DNA of 64,000 nt from Phoronis australis (taxonomy: Eukaryota > Phoronida > Phoronidae): contig NMRA01000147.1 in assembly GCA_002633005.1 (NCBI GenBank), forward strand, positions 246,001 to 310,000. Direction: 5' to 3'. This document shows, piece after piece, positions 35,201 to 47,200 of the stretch. Numbering within the stretch: position 1 is the stretch's first letter; each line of letters opens with the position of its first letter. The notes under the pieces were generated by a model. It had not been told where the DNA came from, did no database searches, and saw only the letters and a program-made list of their open reading frames with translations. Both the position numbers and the translations under genes were made by a program.

Positions 35201-35781
35201 CATGGATCTTCATGTTCGATCGTCAGTACGTCGGCTGGAGCCTCGTTCCCATAGCTCTTCTACCCTTTTCCCTCTACGTTTGCCTGGTGATCTCGCACGT
35301 GCGTCTTATGCAAAACGGTAGTTACATGATGAAAATCGGCATGTGTAAGGACTTATGGATGAAGAGGTTTTTAATTCAAAACGGACTCGCTTTTTATGCC
35401 ACCTGGGTAACCATAGCGACACTTCTTAACTTCGCCATTATGCTAACGTATCGTCTCGGCTTAAATCAGAGCACTGCGTGTACTGTCTCGCTGTCGATAT
35501 TGTCGGTTGAAATTTGCATTTGGGGTGTATTAGATATTTTTGTTTTTGAACGTTACACCCGTTATCTCTTCAGCCCATACATCGTTGTCAATTTTGCTCT
35601 CATTGGAAGTCTGTCCAAAAATTATAAAGCTGGTGCAACCAATTCCATATTTACTCTAGTCCTTCTGTGCGTTGCTGCGTGCGTGGCTGTGGTCAAAGTC
35701 GTCATGCTGTTTTATCGACACAAGACTAGGCCACTTTTCTCCAATAATGTATCTGAAGCGAACAAAGTTGAAATGGCGTGA
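32282..35781 (+). CDS. TspO/tryptophan-rich-sensory-protein-like membrane protein, 3 exons, 334 aa
   Basis: Exons are 32282-32347 (ATG, 22 codons, donor GTAAGT, phase 0), 34504-34624 (acceptor CCTTTTCCAG, donor GTGGGT, phase 1) and 34964-35781 (acceptor TTTCTTTCCAG, stop TGA). All junctions join in frame into 334 residues. About eight hydrophobic segments lie near 34-55, 80-107, 128-148, 152-175, 195-220, 228-250, 258-272 and 283-306. The signature ITPAGWTFSIWGFIYTWQ (about residues 79-96) matches the GW-F-x-x-W-x-x-x-Y pattern of TspO/MBR and especially the longer bacterial tryptophan-rich sensory proteins. Asn67 is a possible glycosylation site. The N-terminal 22 residues are polar and cytosolic-looking. 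TspO relatives bind porphyrins or sterols; a ligand for this longer animal form is unknown. The gene stands alone; its 3' UTR probably reaches the AATAAA at 37158. Confidence 0.82.
33622..33697. other. miRNA-sized intronic hairpin
   Basis: Within intron 1 of the TspO-like gene. Arm 33622-33652 (starts CCCAAGCCTCAAGATGGCGC) pairs with 33667-33697 at 29 of 31 positions around a 14-base loop. Weak pairing extends a few bases outward. Size and near-perfect pairing fit a pre-miRNA, hairpin-RNA or a tiny foldback MITE; the arm also contains a YY1-like AAGATGGCG. Confidence 0.6.
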
Positions 35782-36887
35782 GAAATTAGCTATGCATCAT
35801 GAAGTTGAATTGCTCAGAATTTTTGGTAATTCTCGTTGCGTTATCCTTGGCTCTGTTCGAGTCTAAAGCTTGCCACTGCAAATTGTTAAAGAGGCGATTT
35901 TCTTGCCAGTGCATGTGTAAAATATTTAGTGAATTCACTGCTCTAAGGTCTGCCTGCTTCGTGAAAAGTGGCTAAATGCTTAAATCAGAAGATTTTTTCT
36001 GCTTTCTATCTTCGCTGTTACTGGAAAATTTTCCAATTCAATTGTTAGCACATCGCAGTGAAAGAAACCAAAATGTAAATTGAAAGCCTTCAATATGGGA
36101 ATATTCACATTCTTTTTAGCTGTTTCAGAAATACAGATGTGTGGGACATGGCGAAATGTCTACATGTAACTTCAGCTTTAAGTCACTTTTCACGTAACAG
36201 AAGCCCGTTCCAAAGATGATCGGAAATCTGGTCTTATCTAAGACAATCGTAACTTCGATTTAATTTTCACAAAGATGATCAACGTTTCTCTCAACTCGTT
36301 CTTTACTTGGAAGTGAAGTGACTTTTGAGTCTTGCGAACACCTGACAGATTGTGGTGTCTCCACACTAAGCAGGCAATGATGAACTTAAGCCAGTTATTC
36401 CTGAGATCATAAGTCACTTCTTAAATGAGAAAGGAAACACAATTTTATAACGACAATTGATCTAAATCAAATTTGCTTTTTCTCTGAGGGGATGGGTTTA
36501 ATGCCGCTTAAAAGATCTCATTAAGAAATGCAGCGCGCATTCTCAGTAACGTGCTACGATCGTCTTTGCTATGACCAGGCGTACGGCCTTCATTAATATG
36601 GGCCTCAAGGGCCTTGTCTTCCTTGTACTAAGGCTTTGGACAAACTGATGCCTGATTATTCAGTTGTGTGTTCTACTTAGGCCTTACAGCTCAATTGTCG
36701 TGGTTAAATGAATTCACGTTACTCATGTAAATATCGATATTATTTATTTTGTATTACAGCTTTATATAGAGTTATTTAACTGTGTTTATAGCATTGTTGT
36801 TGAAGATATTTTAAAGTTATATCATAGTTGCCGTGATATTATTCGACTGAAACTTATGGATAGCCGTGTTGATTTAGAACCTCACAG

Positions 36888-37035
36888 CGGTTGAGTTATT
36901 GGTAAATGATCGTAGGATGGAATTTTCATCCGTCAAAAATACGTACTACAGTTGAGTTATTGGTGAATGATGAGAAAGCTTATTTTTATCAGTCGTAAAC
37001 CGTATTATGGTTGAGTTATTGCTGAATAATCAGGA
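36888..37035 (+). repeat. Three diverged ~60-bp repeats in the 3' UTR region
   Basis: GGTTGAGTTATTGGTAAATG, AGTTGAGTTATTGGTGAATG and GGTTGAGTTATTGCTGAATA are spaced about 60 bp apart, each followed by a TTTTCATC/TTTTATC element. Confidence 0.7.
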
Positions 37036-37157
37036 TATATTTTTTCATCACTCTTATTTTACAATTTTATCTGGATTGCCTGGCGCTTGTTCTGTTGATA
37101 CATTTTTTATAATTCCTATGCACTATTATGCACAATTTTGTACAGAATTCTATGTTA

Positions 37158-37163
37158 AATAAA
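37158..37163 (+). terminator. Polyadenylation signal AATAAA
   Basis: AATAAA in TGTTAAATAAAGAAAATA, followed by a T-rich stretch (TGCTGTTTTGTTTTCC), suitable for ending the plus-strand TspO-like transcript. Confidence 0.55.
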
Positions 37164-37260
37164 GAAAATATTCATTCCATTCTGCTGTTTTGTTTTCCAT
37201 TACTAAGTAATTCACTATTGTACTTTAATTCAGCACAAAAGCTGTACTGAATGAGAATGT

Positions 37261-37485
37261 TCAAGTTAGAACTGTGCTAGTACTGTTGTTCTCAGGACGC
37301 GCTATAAGAAATGGTGCTGAACCTTGCGTTCGTACGAATACTCGTCGAGGGCTTCCAGCCTGAAAGTTCCAGATCGCTCGTTCCTTAATGCAAGACACCA
37401 AACGGAATTGACACTGGTAGGTCAAAATTCTAGCCTCACCGCTGGGGATACATTTGCTTTCTATTCTTAATTCCGCGTTATCTTC
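37261..37485 (-). CDS. Possible terminal exon of an unidentified secreted protein
   Basis: A good acceptor (TTATCTCTTCCTTCCATCAG) precedes a 74-residue open frame ending TGA, in phase 0. It holds ESKCIPSGEARILTYQCQF and RLVSCIKERAIWNFQAG. The Y-x-C-x-F-x4-C spacing followed by an I-x-x-F-x-x-G stretch recalls the C-terminal half of a Kazal domain, but the VCGSDG part is absent, so this is only a suggestion. No upstream exon was identified on the minus strand. It is convergent with the TspO-like gene, about 100 bases past its polyadenylation signal. Confidence 0.3.
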   Translation of the reverse strand, partial: EDNAELRIESKCIPSGEARILTYQCQFRLVSCIKERAIWNFQAGSPRRVFVRTQGSAPFLIARPENNSTSTVLT

Positions 37486-37559
37486 CTGATGGAAGGAAGA
37501 GATAATCACATAAACGAGGTAATAAAACGGGATATGCCACACGAAAGGGTGCCTTTTCT

Positions 37560-40500
37560 GAAAAAATCCCTATAAACGGTATCACTGTAGGAGTTACTAA
37601 CTACAATACTATTGGGGTTTCTCTCTTTCAACCGCTACACAAACTAAACATGGGCTTTTAAAGTTAAATGTACAACTGTACAATTTGAAAACCTAAGTTC
37701 CATGTTTTCCTGCACGCTTTCAAGGGACCACTCAAGACGACGGGTCGAAAGTTGTAACTTACAAGCAGTGAAGTTTGTATCGCGTTACACAATGTTGTTC
37801 GCTCTTGCAACAACATATGTAATAACTCTTTAGTATATTCGCTTACATGTATATAAATTAGAAAGTTTATGAATTTGGGTTGAGTTAGTTGATTCTAATT
37901 TTAGCCACCAGAACAAATAGACCAGAGATGTGAATATTCGTTACAATCCATAAAAACTGAAACTCGGACTGTTGCATAATATACATGTAAGCCTTGTTTA
38001 GATGATGTTGGGTGTCATAAAGTTACACTTTGGTATGTAGATGTATTTACATCCGCCTTCAGAAGTCGTTTAAATACACTGTACACTCCTGGCACGTGAA
38101 TCACTGCGAGAATCGCTAGTGCCAAAAACGTCATCACCAAATTCATTTCCGTGATCTCATCTCGTTCAAATCAAACGTCCAAATGCATCACGTTTTCATG
38201 CCTGCTTTAGAAGTGATGAAACTTCACAGTTTTTTGTTTTCCACGGCTTCATTACATATGAACCACCCTCAAGTGAGATAGGCTCGCGTTTCCATTTCTA
38301 GGACAAAGGAGCAACAGATTGCCGTTCATCTTATGGAGTAAAAGTACACTGCACATGGCGATAGGCGGCCATCTTGTGTTCACCTCGGTGTCGAAATTAG
38401 CCATCAGTAATCCGACACGCCAAATTAAGATTAATCAAATACCACAGGAACCATTTTTGTTAAAATGAAACTACGAGCATTATTCATATTCCTTATTTCT
38501 ATTCAATATTGGAAAGATGAGACAGTTTGTTATATTAATAACATATGTAGCTTGAGGACAGGTTCAACACGGTGGGTCATTCTATCCGAGCCGAGTCTCC
38601 AACAATAACAAACAGCTACGTCTTTCCAAGCCCAGGAATTATTGCTGTTCTCAGAAACATGTTGTAATCAGTCTTGTTGCGGTAGTGATTTAAATCAAAT
38701 CTTTGTTTCTTTGGAGGAGCGTGGGTTGCCAACAGCTTTAGATGATTTTAAAACATCTGCGGCTGCGCGTAAGCTAACAAGACAAGTGGGACGAATGAGC
38801 AAGTCGACATTTTTCGCGAGCCAATAATTCGACTGCTTGTTACCCGCCTGTCAGTGATGGAGAGTTTAGTGCAGACAAAATAATTATGCTGCCAAGTTCA
38901 CTACTCACGTTGACACTCATTGAGCTACACACATTGTCAGTCATTCTCCAGAAATGTCATGGATAGACAAAACACAATTCTATAATCTAGTTCTAAAATC
39001 CTGTTTGATATATCGGTGTATTTGTTTAATATTTGATTCGCCTTTCCTCTTGTATATCATGCACTTTCGTCCACGCCGTTTGAATCAAGGTTCACCTTAG
39101 TTTTAACTTTGACCGAAGACTTCCCAATCGTCCAGTTTCAAGATGGAAACAAAACTTGGCATGTTCTTTGCGCAAGGTTGGCGTGTAGTTGGAGCAGCGT
39201 TGGTAATCCTCATGGGTAACTTGGCAACCGATAGGTAGCGTCGGGAGCTGGCGATAACTTTTGAGTGGAATAATACAAGTTAAAGTCAATAAATTTTGTC
39301 GTTTTTGATGTTCTTAGATTCTTTGCTCTTGCAATTTTTAAATTCAATCCTATCCTAATATCGGTCTAATCTACTTAGCCACATGTTAAAAGTCGTCCTT
39401 CCACAGCCACGCTTTCAGGTTAAGCCGTCAAGGTCACAACTTTTTTGGTCAGGTGACTTGCAATTTACTTATTTAGTATAAAAATGAAAATAAGAGGCAA
39501 TTACAGTTTTTGACAGTATATTTATACATGTATTCACAGGTAACCAGTGGCGACGCATTGTCTAGTATCGGATGTGATAAGGGCAGAGGTAAAGTTTAAC
39601 ATTTCTGTTGAAAACCAGAGGGGTACCATAGAATCACACGCGAGAGCGTCATAATCATACACACGAACCACCAAACGATAAAGTGTTCGTGCGTGTGATT
39701 CGATGCTAGTGTGAATGTATATGATTTTGTGTTCGTAAGAATGATTTTGTGGTTCGTGAGCATGATTTTTGTTCGTATGCGTGACTGTTGAGTTCCTATA
39801 CGTGATTCAAGGGTTCCTAGGTGTTTTGTGCAAATGTTTTTATTGTACTCCAGAAAATACAATATTCAAGAACACTCTGGTGTTGTGTAGCGAAACGACT
39901 TATAAAAGCGGGCAAGTATCACCACTTGCGGTTGTGATCATACAGCGAATATGAACCTTCTTTTCAACCCTTTGTTCGTTTGTAGATGCGCTTTTATCTT
40001 TCGACACGACAAAAACAATTCAGTTGCGGTCTAAATGATGGGAAAAGCATCAATAATATCACACACTTTTTGTCCCTAGGGATTTGAACTTGTATGCATT
40101 CGCTTGTCCTCTGCTGTTTTAGCTGCTGATAAATAGCTCGATGAACTGTGCATATATCATATGGAGATTCACGTTTGCTAATTAAAGTGGTCCTTGACGA
40201 ATTTATAATTAAAATACATCAAAAAGCTTGAAAAATACTGCTATCAAACTTGTCTCTCAGCAGAGCCTTTGTAGTGCATGTATATGAATGCACTGAATGT
40301 CAGAAATCAAATTTATCGACAAGCAACATTAATTTACACCAAAGACGAGTCAGTGGAGAATTCTTAGGTCGCGTTCGCTATCTACATGTACATGATCACT
40401 GACACAATATTCTCGAATCTAGTCTCAGTGTTACTAAATGAGGATGAGATACCGGTAAAATATAAAGGCCAACTCGAGTTTTAAAGAGTTCAAATGTCAA

Positions 40501-42970
40501 TATTGAATTTTCACACTGCTACCAAACAACTTGGTCTGTTCTGGAAAGAAAATGCCTTTTCATTCTCTGGAAGGTTGTTGTCGGGAGATTTCGATCATCG
40601 TAGATTTTATAGCGAACACATTCCCTGCAAGACAACAGATGGGGCAAACCCCCGAGAAACCAGTCCACTTAATGTGAAAAGTGCGATTTGGAAAATTCAT
40701 ACGTTTCAATGATTTTGCTCTCTTTTGCGGACATACTAAAGACACGACGAAAATCGTCACGTTTATGTTTGTATTTCGTTTCATGTCTGATGTTTATCGG
40801 CAATAGTTGGCCAAATGGCATACGTTCAATAACGTGAGACGTCACCGGCGACATTACGTTGTTTGTGCCCCGGAAGCAGAGAGAATTGCGCATATGAGCA
40901 AGGAAGTCACGATTCTCTTTTACTGAAAACGTGTGTACGCAGCTTTGGAGAGCGTTGGATGTCAATGCCATTTTTGCGAAAAATCGGGAGGTACGTGAAA
41001 ATCACGAATTGCTGCTTATTGTACTTCTTAATATTTGTTCATATCAACAGTTCACTTAGTGACTTCAATAAAGCTAGGAATATGTTTGGTATTTGTAAAT
41101 TTGTGGGAAATATCAAATTTAGCATCATGGTATAAAACACTAACCTTTCATTTTTGTATAAAGTTCACCTGTAATTAACAGGTAGATTTTACCTAGTCTA
41201 ATCCAGGACCAACTTTTTACAGTCCAACAAAAAACTACAAATCTTGATATTCCGTTGCTTTGAAACACTATAATAGCAATACATAAAAGTTCTGAATTCT
41301 TTCTTCCGAGCAACTGTTGATAAGGCGTTTGTAAGCACTAGGATTAAGACGAACACCAATCAAATGAAACATTTTGTTTCGAATCAGCACGCGATATTCT
41401 TGAGATACTCCTTGCGCTTTATTCAAAGGATTTTAAAGCAAGTTAGTTCAGTCGAAATTTAAACTCAAATAATGCTCCTTAAACACAACTCTAAATATTT
41501 TCAAACTTAACTGAATTTAATATGAATTCTTGGCTCAATTTTTATTTTTTAGGAGTGCACCACCACATAAAATGGCCGCTGTAGTGAGTAACAGGTGACT
41601 CATGCATTATGGGTACTCTCTCAACTACCGCCATATGCAAAGAGGTTTCCACTGAAACCCGCCCACTTTTTAAAAATAACTTTTAAAATAGTTAAAAAGT
41701 AAGACAAATATAAACATCGTTAATTTCAATGAGTCATCTTTCGTCTGACGAAACTCATTCTCTGTTCCATATTTATGAGCATAAAATAAAGATTAGGTTT
41801 AACGCTTAAACGCTTTATCAACAATTTTCCCAATAAATGAATATAATCTGTGGAGACTGGATATTTAAAATAAGATAAAATAGGGCATGTAATGCAGATT
41901 TGTTCCCTAACAGTATAAAACATATAAAAACTCTGGTAGCGCTGCGGGAGTAATGAGACAATGGTTAGTATAGACAGGTATGGGCAAGTGGGATACCACT
42001 GAGACGGAAATGAAAACTAACGGGAGAGGAAATGGAAATTAGATATCATGTTTCGTGTATTCCATTTCCCTGGTGGGACATAACTCCTTAGTTTCAATTG
42101 TTTAGAAATTATCATAATTTCAAAATTTGATCCTTAAAACAATGACCTAAACAGGGAGGTGGGTTACATCTGATTAATTATATCTGACTTTCATTTCCTT
42201 TCCGTCCATTTACTGCTCCCGTCTGTCTTCTATCCCATTTCCTCATGCCTCTATGTGGTCATAATTTTTCACTCACCAGACAAAGAGCATATCCGCTCGA
42301 AAACTAATTATTTGACATGTTTCATACTGTTGCGTGTTACACCTTACTTTAACATTTGTTTTCCGGAAAAAGATTCCTGGTTTTAAGGTATTATTAATAT
42401 TCGCGGGTGAATGAATGTCCAAGGATTCATTATAATCGTGATTGGTTGTTGGCATCGACTGCAAACAATAGAGAGAGTGAAATCCGAGGACAACTTCTAA
42501 ACACGTCCAAATCAGCACGCAAACTAATGACTACGTTATTCCCGATCTAAATACTTTAAAACGCCTCCTTATTTTGTCACTCACTAGCATAAAAATAAGA
42601 CATTCTAATAAGCTGCTGAATTCTTCTTTTTAGAATTTTGATTGATAAGTTGAATTGTTTGGAATGGAAACTAGACACTCTAGTTATTGCACAGAAGTTT
42701 AGCTAACAAACGCGTCTGTTTAATAGGCAAAGTAAGCTGTGAGCAACCTCACAATCTCTGCTATTCAGGAGAAACATATTAACATTTTCTACAGCCATTG
42801 CTATAGAATGAAAGGAGAGGCGACTTTAAAGATTTTCAATAAGGTGGATGTGACACAGACTCGGTTTCAGTTTTAATCGTCTATTGACCAACCTCGCTTC
42901 TAGCAACTTTTAATTCCCACAGAATACAATATAAATATATTTCTTTACTACCTTTTCTACAAAACAAACT
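37560..42970. other. Long intergenic stretch
   Basis: AT-rich and without recognisable genes. A degenerate 20-23 bp tandem repeat is at 39680-39820; a YY1-like GGCGGCCATCTTG is near 38365. Several short frames at 40.5-41.1 kb lack motifs or splice support. Confidence 0.45.
39680..39820 (+). repeat. Degenerate ~20-bp tandem repeat
   Basis: Successive GTTCGTGCGTGTGATT, GTTCGTAAGAATGATTTTG, GTTCGTGAGCATGATTTTT, GTTCGTATGCGTGACTG and GTTCCTATACGTGATTC units, about six copies. Confidence 0.75.
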
Positions 42971-43001
42971 CATGTGTGCCTTCTCATGTGCAACTCAAAA
43001 T

Positions 43002-43376
43002 TACTGAAAGGGTACATGGTCACAAGTGTTCCTCCACCTCGGCCCGCACGGCCATTTTCATCGACAAGGCCCTTTTCTTGTTAACACAGCCCTTACGAGC
43101 TGTAGTTTGCACATTGACGGTAATTCAGCTGTTACGAATCCAGTTCTTTTCCTATCAACCGCATTTAATTCCACTGCTGACAGGAGGCACTGGTTGCAAG
43201 TACTGGACCACCATGCAGCACGTGCTAGGCGTGAGCCTACGTCTGGACTACGTGCGGCAAATGAGAAAAGCATTGTATCGACACACACCAAACTGCTTTG
43301 TGAACGCATGGGCGCACCCAAGCCCCCCAGATTAATTGGGCAAAAAGATCCGCCTCAATGTAACAAAAAGTCCTAG
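43002..43376 (+). CDS. Ambiguous open reading frame, unassigned
   Basis: A GC-richer 300-bp patch open in three frames on both strands, so openness alone is weak evidence. In the plus frame ending at 43376 the product includes PVLFLSTAFNSTADRRHWLQ, loosely like the last helix of a PH domain, but I would not assign it. No good splice sites. It lies 0.9 kb beyond the last exon of the receptor gene on the opposite strand. Confidence 0.15.
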
Positions 43377-43432
43377 CAAACGAGACAAAAGTCCACAAAG
43401 TCCACAGGAAATCGGCGCTGATGCACAATTTT

Positions 43433-43560
43433 TAGGCCTGAACCTAGTGGCCCCGTTTTTTTAGTCCTCGTTGATTTTTTTCAGTAGAAGGTCCGCGTAC
43501 CGAAAGATTCGAACACCCCTACATTTTAGGCTGGGTACGCGCATGTGATCGTGTTTCTTT
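43433..43560 (-). repeat. SINE-like dispersed repeat, copy 1
   Basis: On the minus strand: GCGCGTACCCAGCC, then GGTGTTCGAATCTTTCGG (B-box-like), a T/A-rich segment and GGGGCCACTAGG. Aligns with 45738-45835, same orientation. Confidence 0.45.
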
Positions 43561-44252
43561 TTATGAACCTGAGTGCGGAGCAATACTGTTACAAATTTTT
43601 GTTAAACAATATACACCTTCCCATCAACGACTTTTTGCGATGGCTCAATTCCAACAGCTTCATGTGGATACATTGTCACGAAACCAACGTTCTACTACCC
43701 AAGAATCATATCCCCTTATGAACTACTACATACATTTGAACCAGAGTGTTGAACATAACAGACAAACTCGCTATGAGATAACTGATGAGCAATCTTCTAA
43801 CATAAATAAAGTATTTCAACAACACAGACGTAATATGTCCACGTGAAAGATGCATTACATTCTCAATCTAATTCATAACGAATACATGTTCACTGCATAT
43901 TGGAATGACGTTCCAAATACATTATGAGAAGCTGGCCACATTCCTATTCCAATCTTCAGACATCACGATAGTTCATGAAGAAAATAAATGTTGTTTCCAT
44001 TTACGTATATGAAGTGTAGTTTTCTCAGTTGTATATCGAACTGGCATTGCGAAGTGACATCACTCTCTGGAAGCAAGCCAAACAAGCAGCGAGCGGACCT
44101 TTGGTAAAGTAAAATACTCCAGTGTCTACCTGCGCTAACAAATCGTTTATGGGACAGCAAACACTTGAGTACTGACAAAGGACATTTTTCAAGGGAACTA
44201 TCCTGTATCAATGCGCATAGTTCCGTAGTTTTCAATTGCGTTTTATGTAGCA

Positions 44253-47200
44253 TCACAATATGATCTCAACAACGCTGGTCTTTGGTCCACTTGCAGACCT
44301 CGTTCTGTGAGAAAACGACGCGTTTTTTTGATTATCGAGTGATTCCGAATACGTCCGACGTGCGTAACGACGTCGAAGATTTCCGTTAAACGCAAGGTAT
44401 ATCCACGGGTTAGTACAACTATTCAATCCACCTAAGAGTACGAAAACGATGGGAACCACGTTACCTGAAACAATAAAAATTGGCAATCTTCATCCAAAAC
44501 TGAGGCAAAATTTGCTGTTCAGTAAACGAAAGACGTTAAAGAGTTAGGACGGTGTGAGGTGTCTCGGCACTGTAGTTTAGTATTGAAAGCAAGATAGATC
44601 CACGGGTTCATGCAACTGTTTAAACTTGCAAATCGTATTAAAACGACGAAGACAGGAAAATCTGAAAAAGGAGAAAATGTGCTTTTGAAGTTTGCTATGT
44701 AAATGCATTTTAAAGATACCATTTCCTTTACTTTCCCCCTCAAGCGCAACATATCAGCAAAACGGCCATGCAATTAAAGCTGGGTTTCGCCCTGTTTCGC
44801 TGATTAAAAAGCGAAAGTTGATTAAGGTGTTTTACTTATATAAAAACCATCCCATCATATTCCTCACTGTAATAAGGTTCCATTTCCGTTACCAACTCAA
44901 GTCACAGGCGCATGCGCCATTTTCGAATTTGCAATTTTAAAGTGGGCCAACGCCAATAAACTTTTTAAATGTTTTATTAAATCGCTGATCGTTTCCATAT
45001 TCGTGTTGGTAACCGAAATAGAACTAATTGGGTGAAATACAGCTTTATTATCAAGTTTTTTAAAAAGTAAAGCTTGGTGTTAATCATTTCCATGGCCATT
45101 TTGTGGCTCGCCACAAGAAACTCAAATATTTAAAGGTGTATTGTTAAATAAGCGGCTGTTGGATGTCCGTTGAAACTAAATGGATTGTGTTGAAATCGGT
45201 TTTGTGGAAGCTTTTATTTAAAATAAAACGGAAAGGGTATCTTTAAAAATTAATGTTTGAAGGATAATTAATAGCCATTCATGCCACACTTAACTGTTAG
45301 TTCGGTTACTATACTGCATTTTGTCGTTTACGAAATATTGTCACCCAAATCTTTGTACAGAAATGTTAACCGTAGGCTTATCACTTGCGGTAAAGCACTT
45401 ATCACGGAGGGGAATTCTAGAAAGGAGGTGAACCCATACCACTCTCCTCAATACACCATACTTCGCAACCACACAAAACAATCTACAGCACGGAACCTGA
45501 ACTACAACCACGCACAGCAGCTCTTACCACGAAGAAGTGTAGTTCAGCTTGAGTGGTCGGAGACCATTTTGATTGGGTGTGATTAGAGTGGGCACACTGC
45601 TGTTCCCTTGGGTTTACCTCCTCAACTTTGATTTAAATATATAGGCCTATTAACAAGACATAAAAGTGCTTCAGGCGATCAGTGCAATGGGCCCATCTGA
45701 GCGGCTTGCGCATGTCTGATACAACGCGTAACAAGCCGCCTGTGACCCCCTTTTTTGTTTAGTCCTTCGGCTTTTTTGTCGATAAAAGGTCCAGATCGAG
45801 CCCCTCCCCATATTAAAGGCTGGGTGCGCCATGTAATTATGAACAGAAATATCGACAGAGGTTGACAGCTGGAGCAATTTGGTCTATTTCTCTCCACCAG
45901 TGCGGTCTGTCATATATGTAATGTAAAATAACTGCAATATTTGTTAATATAGTTGATATAGAGATGGTTCATGTGTAGCTTTAAAAATAATTCAAGGCAG
46001 TTTGGTGCATGTTGTACCAAACGTGCGCAGGCTGCTCACGCAGGCTCACTGCACTGATCACTTGGAACCATGTTTATGCTTTATTAAGATATAGTTAAAC
46101 CGAGCTCTGGAGTTAGAGACGCGACTCAAAGGTCCAGCAGTGTAAACCAGTGGGACTAACTCATGACCTAAGGAAGTAGACACTTATCACACTAAGACAC
46201 AATGCCTGCTCCAGCTGCAAAGCAATACTCTGTTTACATGTAAATGTTTTTGTCTTAGCTTCCGCAAGCAAACAAAAATATTATGTTGTACATGTAGTTT
46301 ACAACACATACAAGAGGAAGTTGAGAAATGCTAGACAGCTATCCATGGCTACCTGTACGTCAGGTGGCGCTCCTTGCGCCGCTTCCCACTCAACAAAATG
46401 TGCCCTCTCAAGCTGTTAGTTCAATGCGACTGTTGCTGGAGTCTCGCAGTCTAGTAGAAGAGCGTATTTCGAGATGTGACAACAAAGAAATTTAAACCAT
46501 AGAATTTTACGAAACAAGCCTTACCTCCGTTTGAAAACAACTTTGGGTTTATGGTCCACCATATATGCGTTATAAATAGTGGAGACCAACACACTATATA
46601 CGCCAGTACTACGCAAACGGTCAACTTAATTGTCTTGATTTTTGCGTTAGACAATTGTCCCACGTGCGCGCGTGGAGCGCCATCTTCCTCTTGCTTTGAG
46701 TTTCTGTTCGGCTGACTTTCTTTTCCAATCATTTGTAGCGATGCTGTTCCCATGTTATGCATATTATGTTTCGATCTCTTTTTTACACGTACTTTCGACA
46801 AACAGTTGTTGTTTTCTCGTCCCTTTTTTGTGGATTCTTTCCTGCGCATGCTCTGAAACACTGCGCGAGAAATGCAAAAATACGTCACAATCAGTATAAT
46901 CGTTGGGATTACCCATATTGACAAAGTGTACCACACTGTGAAAGCTGTTGCTGCATCGTTATTTGACGAAAAAGTCTCCCAGCAATCGTAGACACCAGAT
47001 TGAGGTGCCACCTCTTCTATACTAAACATAATCGGCATCGGAATGGCAAACAACAATGCCAGGCCCCAAGCAATAGCCACCATTGCGTGACATCGAAAAG
47101 AACTCCACATGTGCGAGGCTAGTGGGTGGCAGATGGCCAAAAATCTGTCTATCGCCGTCATACACAAAACATACGTGGACGCGTACATCGTCGTAATTTG

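Larger units (their letters stand above)
35782..37163 (+). other. Probable 3' UTR of the TspO-like gene
   Basis: No other gene intervenes between the stop codon and the first good polyadenylation signal. It includes three diverged GTTGAGTTATTGGTRAATGA repeats. Confidence 0.5.

Noticed and set aside
40494-41135. Overlapping short frames at 40.5-41.1 kb as exons
   Set aside because: No splice-site pairs, no motifs, and frames open on both strands.
43058-43321. Overlapping 87-residue minus-strand frame with several Cys
   Set aside because: Three frames are open over the same GC-richer 300 bp; no motif or splice site favours this one.
43640-43846. 68-residue Gln/Asn-rich frame with ATG
   Set aside because: Short, no homology recognised, no promoter or splice evidence; could be a relic but not supportable.
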